Assembly: GCA_903834925.1 (NCBI GenBank)
Contig: CAILLA010000161.1
Coordinates: 1 to 40,885 of the forward strand
DNA from: an uncultured Schlesneria sp.
GTDB lineage: Bacteria > Planctomycetota > Planctomycetia > Planctomycetales > Planctomycetaceae
Direction: 5' to 3'
Length of the DNA: 40,885 nucleotides
The translations under genes and the position numbers were made by a program. Below are positions 9,668 to 17,795 of this stretch, piece after piece; the stretch's first letter is position 1, and every line of letters begins with the position of its first letter. A model generated the notes under the pieces. The model searched no databases. It was not told where the DNA came from and saw only the letters and a program-made list of their open reading frames with translations.

Positions 9668-9691
9668 GCACAGGCTAAAGCCCATGCTACG
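9668..9691 (-). repeat. GGGCTT-type short palindromic repeat, copy 1
   Basis: The minus strand reads CGTAGCATGGGCTTTAGCC followed by TGTGC and matches 22 of 24 positions of the plus-strand copy at 11998-12021. The core GGGCT(tt)AGCC can form a small hairpin. It lies 45 bp upstream of the LptF/G-type gene. Confidence 0.6.
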
Positions 9692-9736
9692 AATTTTGGA
9701 CGGCTTGTTTCTCGGCCAAGTTGGTTTTGAATTCGC

Positions 9737-10858
9737 ATGACGTATGATCGCTATTTATTGCGAAATTTTTTGCACACGTTTGGCGTGTGTTTCATCGCTA
9801 TGTTCGGTCTGGTTGCCGTGATCGATCTTTTCGAAAACCTTGATGAATTTCTCGAGATCAACGGGCCTAAAGGGCCGTTGAGTCTGGTCCAACTGATCGT
9901 CACTTTGAATGCCTATCGCTCGATTTTATTTCTTGATCGTGCCGGACCGGCACTCACGGTGATTTCCGTTATGACCGTGCTGATCCTGCTGCAACGCAGC
10001 GGAGAACTGCACCCTCTGCTGGCCGCTGGGATACCGATGTACCGGATTTTAAGGCCAATGATCTATGCTGCCATCGGGGTCAACGCGTTGATCGTTTTCA
10101 ATCAGGAAGTTCTCGTCCCTCGCGTGGCGTTTCGCGAGCACGAAATTCGACATCAGAACGACCTCTCTCAATCTCAAGTGGAATCGCTGACGGATCATCG
10201 AACGCGGATTTCGATCGATGGCGATACGGTCAAAGTTGCTGAAAGAGTGATCGAGAAGCCTGTGTTTGTGCTTCCTGCACCCAGCCTGGTGTCGGAACTG
10301 ACAACGCTGGAAGCTCCTTCGGCAACCTTCTATCCCGCCAAAGGAAATCGACCGGCTGGCTGGTTGCTGCGTGATGTGACTTACCCGCCCGTTGCCGAAA
10401 TTTCACGAAACCTGACGGACCGTGGACGTGAAATGGTTTACGTGCGTGGCGATCACGTTTTTGTGGCTTCAGACGTGACCTGCGATCAACTGTTTAAGCG
10501 AAGTTCGAGCTTTACTTCACTTTCCACTTCTGACTTACTCCAACGAATCAAGTGCCCCGCGATCAGCCTGGTCTCCGTATATCGACTGGTGCTTTATGTC
10601 CATTCGCGATTCACGCAACCGATCCTGAATGTCATCGCTGTCCTGCTGACAATCCCACTGATGGTACGTCGCGAAAGTCCTGGTTTGGCCGTTGATTCGT
10701 CGTTGTGTTGTTTTGTCCTGGCAATCCTGTTCGTTGTGGCACAGGGGTTCCAATCCCTCGGAGCCAGCTACGTGGTTTCTCCTGAACTGGCAGCCTGGGC
10801 ACCCGTGGTCATCGGCGGAACGATGTCCGCATGGCTGTCGGGTGTGATCCGTACGTGA
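9737..10858 (+). CDS. LptF/LptG-family permease (YjgP/YjgQ)
   Basis: This 373-residue protein matches the membrane subunit family of the LPS-export ABC transporter (LptB2FG). It has the family N-terminus (MTYDRYLLRNFLHTFGVCF, then AVIDLFENLDEFLE) with one transmembrane helix and further helices at about 70-115. A large periplasmic domain, expected to be the beta-jellyroll that passes lipid to LptC/A, spans about 125-275, and three C-terminal helices run to the end (TQPILNVIAVLLTIPLMVRR and onward). I infer extraction of a lipid or LPS-like molecule from the inner membrane towards the outer membrane. Only one such permease gene is present here and no ATPase. The PAP2 gene starts 21 bp after the stop, so the two probably form an operon. 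Confidence 0.85.
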   Translation: MTYDRYLLRNFLHTFGVCFIAMFGLVAVIDLFENLDEFLEINGPKGPLSLVQLIVTLNAYRSILFLDRAGPALTVISVMTVLILLQRSGELHPLLAAGIPMYRILRPMIYAAIGVNALIVFNQEVLVPRVAFREHEIRHQNDLSQSQVESLTDHRTRISIDGDTVKVAERVIEKPVFVLPAPSLVSELTTLEAPSATFYPAKGNRPAGWLLRDVTYPPVAEISRNLTDRGREMVYVRGDHVFVASDVTCDQLFKRSSSFTSLSTSDLLQRIKCPAISLVSVYRLVLYVHSRFTQPILNVIAVLLTIPLMVRRESPGLAVDSSLCCFVLAILFVVAQGFQSLGASYVVSPELAAWAPVVIGGTMSAWLSGVIRT

Positions 10859-10878
10859 GTCGGGATGTTTGCAAGGCC

Positions 10879-11697
10879 ATGAACAACACTTCTTCTCATA
10901 CAGAGACGATTTCGAGCGGATTGGCCAATCCGCTCGAATCGACCCAATCGCACATCTTCCGAGATTTACCGCTATCGTTCCGCTGGCCAGTCTGGCGACC
11001 ATTGATCGCAATGGTGCTTCTCAGCCTGTTGATTCGCACATTCGAAATCGACCAAAAAATCTCTGGCATGTGTTATGACTCGGTCCGTGGCGAGTGGCCA
11101 TTGGAGCGGGCTGAACCATGGCTTTGGTTCTATCGAAACGGCACCTATCCCCCGATGTTTGTCGGAATCGCGGGGGCTATGATCGCTCTGTTCGGCCCAA
11201 AAATATTTCCCTCAATGGACCCACAGAAATTAAACCGGACACGACGATGCGGAGCCTTTCTGGCTTTGTTGTTGCTGATCGGACCTGGGCTGCTGGTGAA
11301 TGCCAGCCTGAAATCGCTGTGGGGTCGACCAAGACCGCTGCAGTGTCAAGAATTCGGGGGCGAGATGAAATTCTTGCCCGTCGGTGAATGGGCGAAACAA
11401 AGCTTTCCGAATTCTTCGTTTCCTTCGGGTCACGCCTCGGTCGCATTCTTTCTGATGGGACTCGGGTTTGTGATCAGTCCGCGTCGTCCCTGGTTACGCT
11501 GGGGCTGCTTTGTGGGCGGAATGGCTTACGGACTGGCAATGGGTTTTACACGAGTCTTACAGGGGGGCCACTTCCTGAGCGATGTCTTGTGGGCAGGAGC
11601 CATCGTCTATTTCGTCGGCGTGGCCCTCGAACGAATCCTAATTTACCCCGGCGCAGCCGGTTTATGCGAGTCGGACGATGGGTTTAGAATAGGTTGA
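10879..11697 (+). CDS. PAP2-family lipid phosphatase
   Basis: This 272-residue integral membrane phosphatase has all three PAP2 motifs: KSLWGRPRP (KxxxxxxRP), FPSGH (PSGH), and RVLQGGHFLSD (Rx5Hx3D, with the catalytic His and its Asp partner). Several hydrophobic helices flank them. The family removes phosphate from lipid phosphates such as undecaprenyl diphosphate, phosphatidate or lipid A. Placed directly behind an LptF/G-type permease, a role in LPS or lipid A dephosphorylation, or in recycling its carrier, is a reasonable inference but is not shown. The ATG at 10879 (preceded by GCAAGG) is preferred over an in-frame codon at 10831 that would overlap the previous gene. Confidence 0.88.
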   Translation: MNNTSSHTETISSGLANPLESTQSHIFRDLPLSFRWPVWRPLIAMVLLSLLIRTFEIDQKISGMCYDSVRGEWPLERAEPWLWFYRNGTYPPMFVGIAGAMIALFGPKIFPSMDPQKLNRTRRCGAFLALLLLIGPGLLVNASLKSLWGRPRPLQCQEFGGEMKFLPVGEWAKQSFPNSSFPSGHASVAFFLMGLGFVISPRRPWLRWGCFVGGMAYGLAMGFTRVLQGGHFLSDVLWAGAIVYFVGVALERILIYPGAAGLCESDDGFRIG

Positions 11698-11791
11698 TCG
11701 TTTGCGCGTTGTGGTAGGGAGATTGCATCAGTTTGATTCTTGGTTGTGCGCCACTCGTGTGTTGTCAAGACTCAACGTTCGGGTAGTGCGC

Positions 11792-11821
11792 CACTGCATC
11801 GGAGTCTTCTACGACGCAGTG
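11792..11821 (+). repeat. TCTT-loop palindrome, copy A
   Basis: CACTGC AT CGGAG TCTT CTACG AC GCAGTG forms a long hairpin with a TCTT loop. It matches the copy at 40824-40853 in 29 of 30 positions. It lies in the 640-bp convergent spacer between the PAP2 and MMPL genes. Confidence 0.75.
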
Positions 11822-11849
11822 TCTTCCCTTTTTTCGAGGCAATCGAGGA

Positions 11850-11884
11850 GCACCGGGTGACTGAAGACGGTCATCCAGTGGCAC
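11850..11884 (-). repeat. TCTT-loop palindrome, degenerate copy B
   Basis: On the minus strand this reads GTGCCACTGGATGACC, then a GTCTTC loop region, then a partly complementary arm GTCACCCGGTGC. It shares the GTGCCACTGG start and the TCTTC centre with the better-preserved copies, so it is probably a diverged member. Confidence 0.55.
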
Positions 11885-11906
11885 CCGAATCTTTAGCTTT
11901 GACAAC

Positions 11907-11936
11907 GCACTAGCATGCGCCTTCGCTTGCCAGTGC
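11907..11936 (+). repeat. TCTT-loop palindrome, degenerate copy C
   Basis: GCACTAGCATGCG, loop CCTT, then CGCTTGCCAGTGC. The outer arms pair except at two positions. It has the same outline as the copy at 32260-32287, with CCTT in place of TCTT. Confidence 0.6.
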
Positions 11937-11997
11937 TCGTAGACTTCTCGCTCCGAGGTTGTAAGTTTTTGTAAGTTGAGGATGGTGACCCACAACC

Positions 11998-12057
11998 CGT
12001 AGCATGGGCTTCAGCCCGTGCGTCACAACATCTTGTGCGGGATAAAGCCCACACTAC
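11998..12057. repeat. GGGCTT-type palindromic repeats, inverted pair
   Basis: CGTAGCATGGGCTTCAGCC-CGTGC at 11998-12021 is followed after 13 bp by a related unit in opposite orientation at 12035-12057 (minus strand GTAGTGTGGGCTTTATCC-CGCAC). The first also resembles the unit at 9668-9691. Pairs of opposed units are typical of REP doublets. Confidence 0.65.
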
Positions 12058-12072
12058 AAAAACTGGCAGCCT

Positions 12073-12174
12073 CTCCGCCGAGAAGAAAGCCGAATTGCCA
12101 TCTGCTGTATAATCCGTCTAGGCTTTCAAGTTCCGGTCGAGGTCTGCTGCAATTCGGCTATCGTCTCGGCGGAG
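12073..12174. repeat. 26-bp inverted repeat pair with 50-bp centre
   Basis: The arm at 12073-12098 (ends GCCGAATTGC) and the arm at 12149-12174 (starts GCAATTCGGC) are reverse complements with three mismatches. The inner 50 bp carry nothing recognisable. The right arm overlaps a further hairpin, CGTCTCG-GCGGAG-CGAGACG at 12162-12181. Confidence 0.65.
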
Positions 12175-12270
12175 CGAGACGGCTACTTGGGTCTGAGTCA
12201 AAACCTTGCTTGGATTCTATGGGCAAAATCTGAGAGGCAAAGAATCCTCCCTTTCTACAGGGGGAAAGAA

Positions 12271-12304
12271 CACTGGCGAGCGAAGACGCACGCCAGTGGC
12301 ACAC
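12271..12304 (-). repeat. TCTT-loop palindrome, copy D
   Basis: This 34-nt stretch is an exact reverse complement of 32254-32287, more than 20 kb away. On the minus strand it forms a CACTGGCG stem, a mismatch, a GCG stem and a TCTT loop. It ends 37 bp before the stop codon of the MMPL gene. Confidence 0.75.
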
Positions 12305-12341
12305 GAGTCTAAGATCTAACAACCACCATCACACACATGAT

Positions 12342-15212
12342 TCATGCTGTTGGACGTCCCTTTTTTCGGTTCGGGTCGACTGGCTTAATGTGTGGCCTTG
12401 GCGGATTCGTGCCGTGAGAAATCGCCGTCGTTGCTTCGACAATTGTCTGTGGCTCGACCGTAAGCAAGGGGGCATCTTCCACCAGTACGGGCGGAACTTC
12501 TTCAACTGCAGGTGATGTTTTCGGCTCAAACAACCAACCGAGTGGCCCGGCCAATAATTGTGGCATCAGCATGATATCGCTTAGTAACGCCACGCCGATC
12601 ATTGACGCCATGAGTGATCCGAACCGACTGATTAGTCGCAATTCTGCAGGGACGAGCATCAGTAAACCGATGGTGAACGCGATACTGGTCTGCCACATTG
12701 CGGGGCCACATTGAACGAGTGCGTCGATGACCGCCTCTTTTCGTGTCCGGCCCTTTTTCATCGCAAGTTGCATCCAAGTCAGGTAATGCAGTGTTCCATC
12801 GACTGCAATCCCGAGCGCGATTGTCGCGGTAATCATTGAACCAATATCGATCCGTTGCTGAACCCACGAGATCGCTCCAAACACGACCGTGATTGGCAAG
12901 ATATTGGGAATCATCGCCACGATTGCAGCACCGAAACTGCGTAACTTTACGATGAAGACACCGAGAATCAAGGCGAATGCCAGCCCAAAACTGCTGAGCA
13001 AGCTTTGGAGAACCGCCTGTTGCGTCCTTACAAACAGCGGTACGTTCCCTGTAATAATGTGCCTGGAGCCTGGATGAAGTTTTAGCACATCCTGAGCAAT
13101 GATGTGTAGATCCGACAGGACCCTGGCAAAATCATTATCAGTCATGACGTTGACCTGGGCCGTAATTCGCCAAAGTTCGTCACCCGGCTGATTCAGAAGT
13201 CCGTCTCCGACATGATCGAGATCCCGTCCTTGTTCAGAAACGGTATAGAATGACCGGGCACCGGGAACTTCACCATCGCGAATTCGCTGTTGAACCAGAG
13301 TGGCTCGCTTGTTGTATTTGGACTTCAGCAGGAATCCGGCATCGTCCGGCAGCGGTTCGCTGACCGGTTGAAAGTCTGCGAGTGAAACCGAACCGCTAAT
13401 CTCGGGATGTTCCCACATCCGACCCTGAATCCCCCGGATCAGCTCCATTCGATCGAGAAAACTGGTGTCCTTCTGCGATTGTTCATCGAATCGAATGATC
13501 GTTTCGACCGGCATGATTCCTGAGACGTTCGTTTCAATCGTCCAATAATCCTTGGCAATTCGAGCCTTTTCAGGAAAGTAACGGATGACTTTGGTTTCGG
13601 TTCGAAACCGAGTTAATCCAATACTCAGCCCGATGCAAATCGCGATGAAACCGATTGCCTGCCATCCTGGATGAATTGTCAGTATCCGGCCAAACGCCCG
13701 CCATCCGGGGTGATCCAGTTCCTTTTCAGCCGGTGGTCGCCCTGCCCAGAGTTGCATCAACGCGGGAAGTCCATAAACGACCATCACGAACGAAAACATT
13801 GTTGCACAGGCCGAGTAAATTCCGAATTCGCGAACGGGTGCCAGGCGACTGGTACACAATGAAATGAGACCGATCGACGTGGTCAAACTGGCAAGAAAAC
13901 TCGGCATCCACGACCGGCGAACGGTTTCAACAATGGTACCAGTTTCGTCCTTGCTTTCAGCATGTTTCCAGTAATTCGAGACATGGATCGCTCCCGACAT
14001 CGTTAATAGAACAAGCAATGTCGGCATGACGATCAAAACCATGTTCATCGAGCCACCGGTCATTGGAACAATAGCCATTGAACAGATCATGGTGAACAAT
14101 GAAATAATCAGCACGAGTGTCGCCAGGCGGAGATTGCGAATGAGAAGGAAAGCGACCAGGGCGCTGACGAGGGCTGACGTTAAGATGACCGATCGGCGGT
14201 GAATCTGAATCAACGGGACGGATGCGTCCCAGGCCGCCTTCACAATTTCGGCATTCAGTTCGTTTGCCGAAACGACACTTCCCGACATGTGTAACGTCTC
14301 AGTGGGAATCCCGGCATGGTTGCAGCTGGCACGAATCGCCGCAATTGTTTCGGCCTTGTCTGCCAGTCCAGATTCGGAAATTCCAATCGCCAGAGCGATG
14401 GGAGAACCGATCGCGAAAAACGCCTCTTCGACAAGAGGCTTTCCTTCGCCCCGTTGTGGGACGTATTCCTTCAGCCATTGCACGATTCCAGCAGTGTGCC
14501 CGCTCCCGACCCGCATCCCTTTCCACGAAACCTGGAGATCGTGCTCAACATTCGAATTGTCGAGTAGCTTACCCTCAACGGAGACAAGGGCCGGTGGACC
14601 AGGATCGACCGGGGTCGCCCCGTCTTCAACGGGTACGGGAATCGAAATCAGAGGGGACAAATCGGGAGCGGGGTCCTGAATCACAAGTTCTGTTTCGAAC
14701 TTGGCACGCATGGCGATCTGAAGTTCTCGCTTCGACTTCTTAAGTGAGGACCGACCTGCTTCTGTCAGACGCAAGCGCAATGGGCCAGCCCCAAGAATTG
14801 TTCCTTCCAGTCGACGAGCCGCTTCCTGTGGTTCAATGCCGTTTTCCTGCATGACCCGTAGCGACTGATGTGGTTCGATGACTGAGGAAACTTGTGGCAG
14901 TCCACCCCGTTTGATGCCGTGACTGTCGATCTTGCCGACAAGTTGTTCGACCAGCTTGTCAATGCGTGGGTCATTAATTGAACTTCCGTCCCATGTCAGC
15001 AGAATTCGCTCTTCGACAGGAAACTGTTCATGAGCCCAATGGAGGGTTCGAAGTTCAGGATCGTTGTCGGGCAACCACTTCTGAACATCGTTTTCGAGCT
15101 GAAGCTGTCCGACCGACCAGCAGCAAACGGGGGTGACAAATGCCATGAGCACCACAAGCCAAAGGCTTTGTCGTTGTCCCCAGAAATCACGTTTTTCAAA
15201 GAAGTGCGTCAT
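12342..15212 (-). CDS. MMPL/RND-superfamily transporter
   Basis: This 956-residue exporter has the RND two-fold layout. It starts with an N-terminal helix (LWLVVLMAFVTPVCCWSVG), then a first periplasmic domain beginning LENDVQKWLPDNDPE, up to about residue 335. The first sterol-sensing-like helix bundle (about 340-500) contains GGSMNMVLIVMPTLLVLL and ACATMFSFVMVVYGLPALM. A second periplasmic domain leads to a second bundle (about 765-915) with DIGSMITATIALGIAVDGT, the usual proton-relay region. The C-terminus is a cytoplasmic Pro/Thr-rich tail ending in a basic cluster. I infer proton-driven export of a lipid or other hydrophobic envelope component (MMPL/HpnN-like); the substrate is not evident. 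The ribosome-binding site GGAAGGGGACC precedes the ATG. No periplasmic adaptor or outer-membrane partner gene is adjacent. Confidence 0.85.
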   Translation of the reverse strand: MTHFFEKRDFWGQRQSLWLVVLMAFVTPVCCWSVGQLQLENDVQKWLPDNDPELRTLHWAHEQFPVEERILLTWDGSSINDPRIDKLVEQLVGKIDSHGIKRGGLPQVSSVIEPHQSLRVMQENGIEPQEAARRLEGTILGAGPLRLRLTEAGRSSLKKSKRELQIAMRAKFETELVIQDPAPDLSPLISIPVPVEDGATPVDPGPPALVSVEGKLLDNSNVEHDLQVSWKGMRVGSGHTAGIVQWLKEYVPQRGEGKPLVEEAFFAIGSPIALAIGISESGLADKAETIAAIRASCNHAGIPTETLHMSGSVVSANELNAEIVKAAWDASVPLIQIHRRSVILTSALVSALVAFLLIRNLRLATLVLIISLFTMICSMAIVPMTGGSMNMVLIVMPTLLVLLTMSGAIHVSNYWKHAESKDETGTIVETVRRSWMPSFLASLTTSIGLISLCTSRLAPVREFGIYSACATMFSFVMVVYGLPALMQLWAGRPPAEKELDHPGWRAFGRILTIHPGWQAIGFIAICIGLSIGLTRFRTETKVIRYFPEKARIAKDYWTIETNVSGIMPVETIIRFDEQSQKDTSFLDRMELIRGIQGRMWEHPEISGSVSLADFQPVSEPLPDDAGFLLKSKYNKRATLVQQRIRDGEVPGARSFYTVSEQGRDLDHVGDGLLNQPGDELWRITAQVNVMTDNDFARVLSDLHIIAQDVLKLHPGSRHIITGNVPLFVRTQQAVLQSLLSSFGLAFALILGVFIVKLRSFGAAIVAMIPNILPITVVFGAISWVQQRIDIGSMITATIALGIAVDGTLHYLTWMQLAMKKGRTRKEAVIDALVQCGPAMWQTSIAFTIGLLMLVPAELRLISRFGSLMASMIGVALLSDIMLMPQLLAGPLGWLFEPKTSPAVEEVPPVLVEDAPLLTVEPQTIVEATTAISHGTNPPRPHIKPVDPNRKKGRPTA

Positions 15213-15506
15213 TGGTCCCCTTCCGCCCGACTCCGCAGGCGCGGCATGCTGATCAATCCTTGAACCGATGGGGAAAATCCACAGCCGTTCAACGGTTGCC
15301 CGATGAATGGCCGCGAAATTCTCGAACGGATTCTATCCGGGAATGCCAATTTACGGAAAGACCGATGCGCAGCCTGAATTTCAAGGGTTTTTACGTTTTG
15401 AGCAAGATCCGCTCGAAAACATGTGGCGGGCATGGGGTTGGGTAGAGGAATCCGTTACAATCACGGAAATTCCCTTCAACAAGTTGCGAGGTACGTAAGG
15501 TTACCC

Positions 15507-16295
15507 ATGTCCAATGAAATCGAGTCGAATTCGTCTACTCCCGAAGACCACTGGGAGATCTACGTCAGCTACGTCGACGATCATCCTGCCGTGATTCTGG
15601 TGGATGTCGGGATTGCCCAGGTCGCTCCGCTTGAAGACAAACCGAACCTTGTCTGGCTATGGGTTCACGTTCAGGCCCCCGATGAGGAAGGTTTTCCGAC
15701 CGAAGAAGAGGATATGAAGCTGAATGAGATCGAAGATGTATTGACCGATTCGCTCGAACTGGGAGATGCGGAATACGTTGGGCGGATCACTTCGGACGGT
15801 CGACGTGAATTCTACTTTTACACGAACGACCCCGAGCAATTTCGCCAGGCGGCGACTGCGGCGATGGGCTCTGCACCCGAATACGAATTCGAGATCGACG
15901 AAGCGGACGACGCCGATTGGCAGCACTATCTCGATGTGCTGTATCCGTCGCCAGAAGATTTTCAGCAAATTCACAATCAACACGTGATTTCACGGCTTTA
16001 TGACGCCGGTGACTCGCTGACGGAACCTCGACCAGTGGACCATTTCGCGAATTTTGCGGCCGAAACGGATCGAGAAGCGTTTATCACAGCCGCAACAGAA
16101 CTCGGCTACGAAGCGGCCAGTCGGCCTGAGCGGAATGAAGAAGAGACAGACTTCCCTTTTGCTGTCGGGTTGCTTCGCGTCGATTCCGTTGATGCAGAAA
16201 CGATTGATCGCATCACCTACGAGCTATTCGAACTCGCACGGCAACATAACGGCGAATACGAAGGCTGGGGCTCGAAAGTTGTGAAATCGAAATAG
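15507..16295 (+). CDS. DUF695 and RraB-like two-domain protein
   Basis: This acidic 262-residue soluble protein looks like a fusion. Residues about 10-140 (DHWEIYVSYVDDHPAVILVD, NLVWLWVHVQAP, GRITSDGRREFYFYTND) resemble DUF695. Residues about 150-258 (DNQ-type region QIHNQHVISRLYDAGDSLTE, HFANFAAETDREAFITAATE, then ELARQHNGEYEGWGSKVV) resemble RraB, the regulator that binds RNase E in gammaproteobacteria. I infer a role in protein-protein regulation, possibly of RNA decay, but the partner in planctomycetes is unknown. The ATG at 15507 follows GTAAGGTTACCC, and an in-frame codon at 15423 is less likely. The stop lies 10 bp from the end of fhcB on the other strand. The 15213-15506 gap is a divergent promoter region without a clear motif. 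Confidence 0.7.
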   Translation: MSNEIESNSSTPEDHWEIYVSYVDDHPAVILVDVGIAQVAPLEDKPNLVWLWVHVQAPDEEGFPTEEEDMKLNEIEDVLTDSLELGDAEYVGRITSDGRREFYFYTNDPEQFRQAATAAMGSAPEYEFEIDEADDADWQHYLDVLYPSPEDFQQIHNQHVISRLYDAGDSLTEPRPVDHFANFAAETDREAFITAATELGYEAASRPERNEEETDFPFAVGLLRVDSVDAETIDRITYELFELARQHNGEYEGWGSKVVKSK

Positions 16296-16305
16296 CGAAG
16301 CTCGA

Positions 16306-17577
16306 TCACAACGAAGCGTGGATTCGGCTGAGAACTTCCCCATCGCTGGGGTCGGTTGACCCGAGAAGCGGGCGAAGCGGGATCGGGGTTTCGTCCATGC
16401 GGTACGCTGTTCCGTGCCGATGAATTCCATAAACGGCAGTGGTGATCCGGAGTTTCGGCTGAAACGGGACGACTCCGTAAGGATGTTCAATCAGAATTGT
16501 CGGGATTCGTTCAAGGTGTCGCAGCGCCGCTGGCGGGAAACATTCCAATCGGGTCGAGCCAACCAGGACGAGGGCGTCTGGCTCGCCCCGTTCAAGCATG
16601 TCAGCGGCGGAAAACTCGTTCGGATTGTATCGCGGAAAACCTCGGGCAAAATTGACGCTAAAGGGATACCCGGTTTGCCAGCAGAGGACACTGTCGGCTC
16701 CCGATACGTCTCCGCCGACTCGCATTCGCCGGGCGTAAAATCGAGTCTCTTGATTGAGGTCTGTCACGAGCTGCAGCAATGCTTCCACGTTGTGATTGCC
16801 CATCGGCTGCAGCACCAGCCCATAACCGAAGAAAACAATGCCGCACCGACAACTTCGCATTCGCTGGGCGAGATCCCTCAATTGATCGAGCGGTAAACCA
16901 GTACAAGCACCCTCCGTCGGTTCGATTCCTTTTAGTAAGCCACGGAGTGTCCAGAGGGCTTCGAAATCCTGATGCGGTTCGATGTTCAAGACGATGTCTG
17001 CCAGTTCCGACGTTTCCGTCTGTTTGGTATCGACAACGATCAGAGTCCGGTCTGCACGACCTCGCGGTGTCAACATTCCAGGTCGCATGGAATAGCGATC
17101 CAGATGGCGCGGTTGCCATTGAATCGGGTCAGAACCCCAATAAATGACCAGATCAGCCCGGTTTCGAATTTCGCCGAGCGAACAGGTTGATTCGCCAACT
17201 TGTTGCAGGGCGAGAATCGACGGGGCGTGCCCCTCAGATGCTGTCGTATCGATCGTCGCTCCCAATCGATCAGCCAGTGCAACAGCCGCTCGCTGTCCTT
17301 CGGTGCTGCTTTGAGACAGTCCATAAAACAACGGAGATCTGGCCTGACGCAAGATGTCGGCGGCCTCGTCAATCGCGGCATCCAGAGTGATTTCGACGCC
17401 ATTTCGTATTGCGGGTATAGAGCGCCGAGAATTCTGTTGCTCAAACCAGTTTCCGATCCGAGAGCAAAACGGCTGGTAATCAGAGATTCGTCCGTCGCGA
17501 ACGGTGACACGTAAGTCGTCACAAACGCATGCACACACAGTACAGGCGACATCCTCAAAAATTTCTACGTCCGACAT
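16306..17577 (-). CDS. fhcB: FhcB: formyltransferase/hydrolase complex subunit B (formylmethanofuran dehydrogenase subunit B homologue)
   Basis: This 423-residue protein is homologous to FwdB/FmdB, the molybdopterin subunit of formylmethanofuran dehydrogenase. In bacteria with the H4MPT C1 pathway the homologue (FhcB) sits in the formyltransferase/hydrolase complex releasing formate. Visible features are an N-terminal iron-sulfur-type motif (Cys12, Cys15, Cys19 and Cys38 in ACTVCACVCDDL and PFCSRIG), IDTTASEGHAPSILALQ (about 109-125), YWGSDPIQWQPRH (about 146-158), and a domain IV-like C-terminus. In archaeal FwdB the metal ligand is the Cys (or Sec) of TASVCHGPS; here that position is Gly116, and WGCNP is WGSDP. 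The protein therefore probably cannot bind catalytic Mo or W, as expected for the hydrolytic complex. The other subunits (fhcA, fhcC, fhcD) are not in this window. Confidence 0.88.
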   Translation of the reverse strand: MSDVEIFEDVACTVCACVCDDLRVTVRDGRISDYQPFCSRIGNWFEQQNSRRSIPAIRNGVEITLDAAIDEAADILRQARSPLFYGLSQSSTEGQRAAVALADRLGATIDTTASEGHAPSILALQQVGESTCSLGEIRNRADLVIYWGSDPIQWQPRHLDRYSMRPGMLTPRGRADRTLIVVDTKQTETSELADIVLNIEPHQDFEALWTLRGLLKGIEPTEGACTGLPLDQLRDLAQRMRSCRCGIVFFGYGLVLQPMGNHNVEALLQLVTDLNQETRFYARRMRVGGDVSGADSVLCWQTGYPFSVNFARGFPRYNPNEFSAADMLERGEPDALVLVGSTRLECFPPAALRHLERIPTILIEHPYGVVPFQPKLRITTAVYGIHRHGTAYRMDETPIPLRPLLGSTDPSDGEVLSRIHASL

Positions 17578-17795
17578 TTTGACCGTTCACGCTATCAAGA
17601 AAGCCAATCTTGCGGCAAAGCGTACCTCAATTCCTCCAAGAAACCGAGTGCTCGTCGACAGTTTTGGTATCGCTGGGTTTGCTCGATGCGCTGTCGTGCC
17701 TAGAATCTGCTATCGTTCGAAACGATGATTCCATTCAGAAGAAGACAACACGAAGCGTCAGTCCTATTGACTGATCCTATTGAGGACTTTGGGCC

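Noticed and set aside
11792-12304. CRISPR array
   Set aside because: The repeated units are palindromes of several types in both orientations with irregular spacing, and there are no uniform spacers or cas genes.
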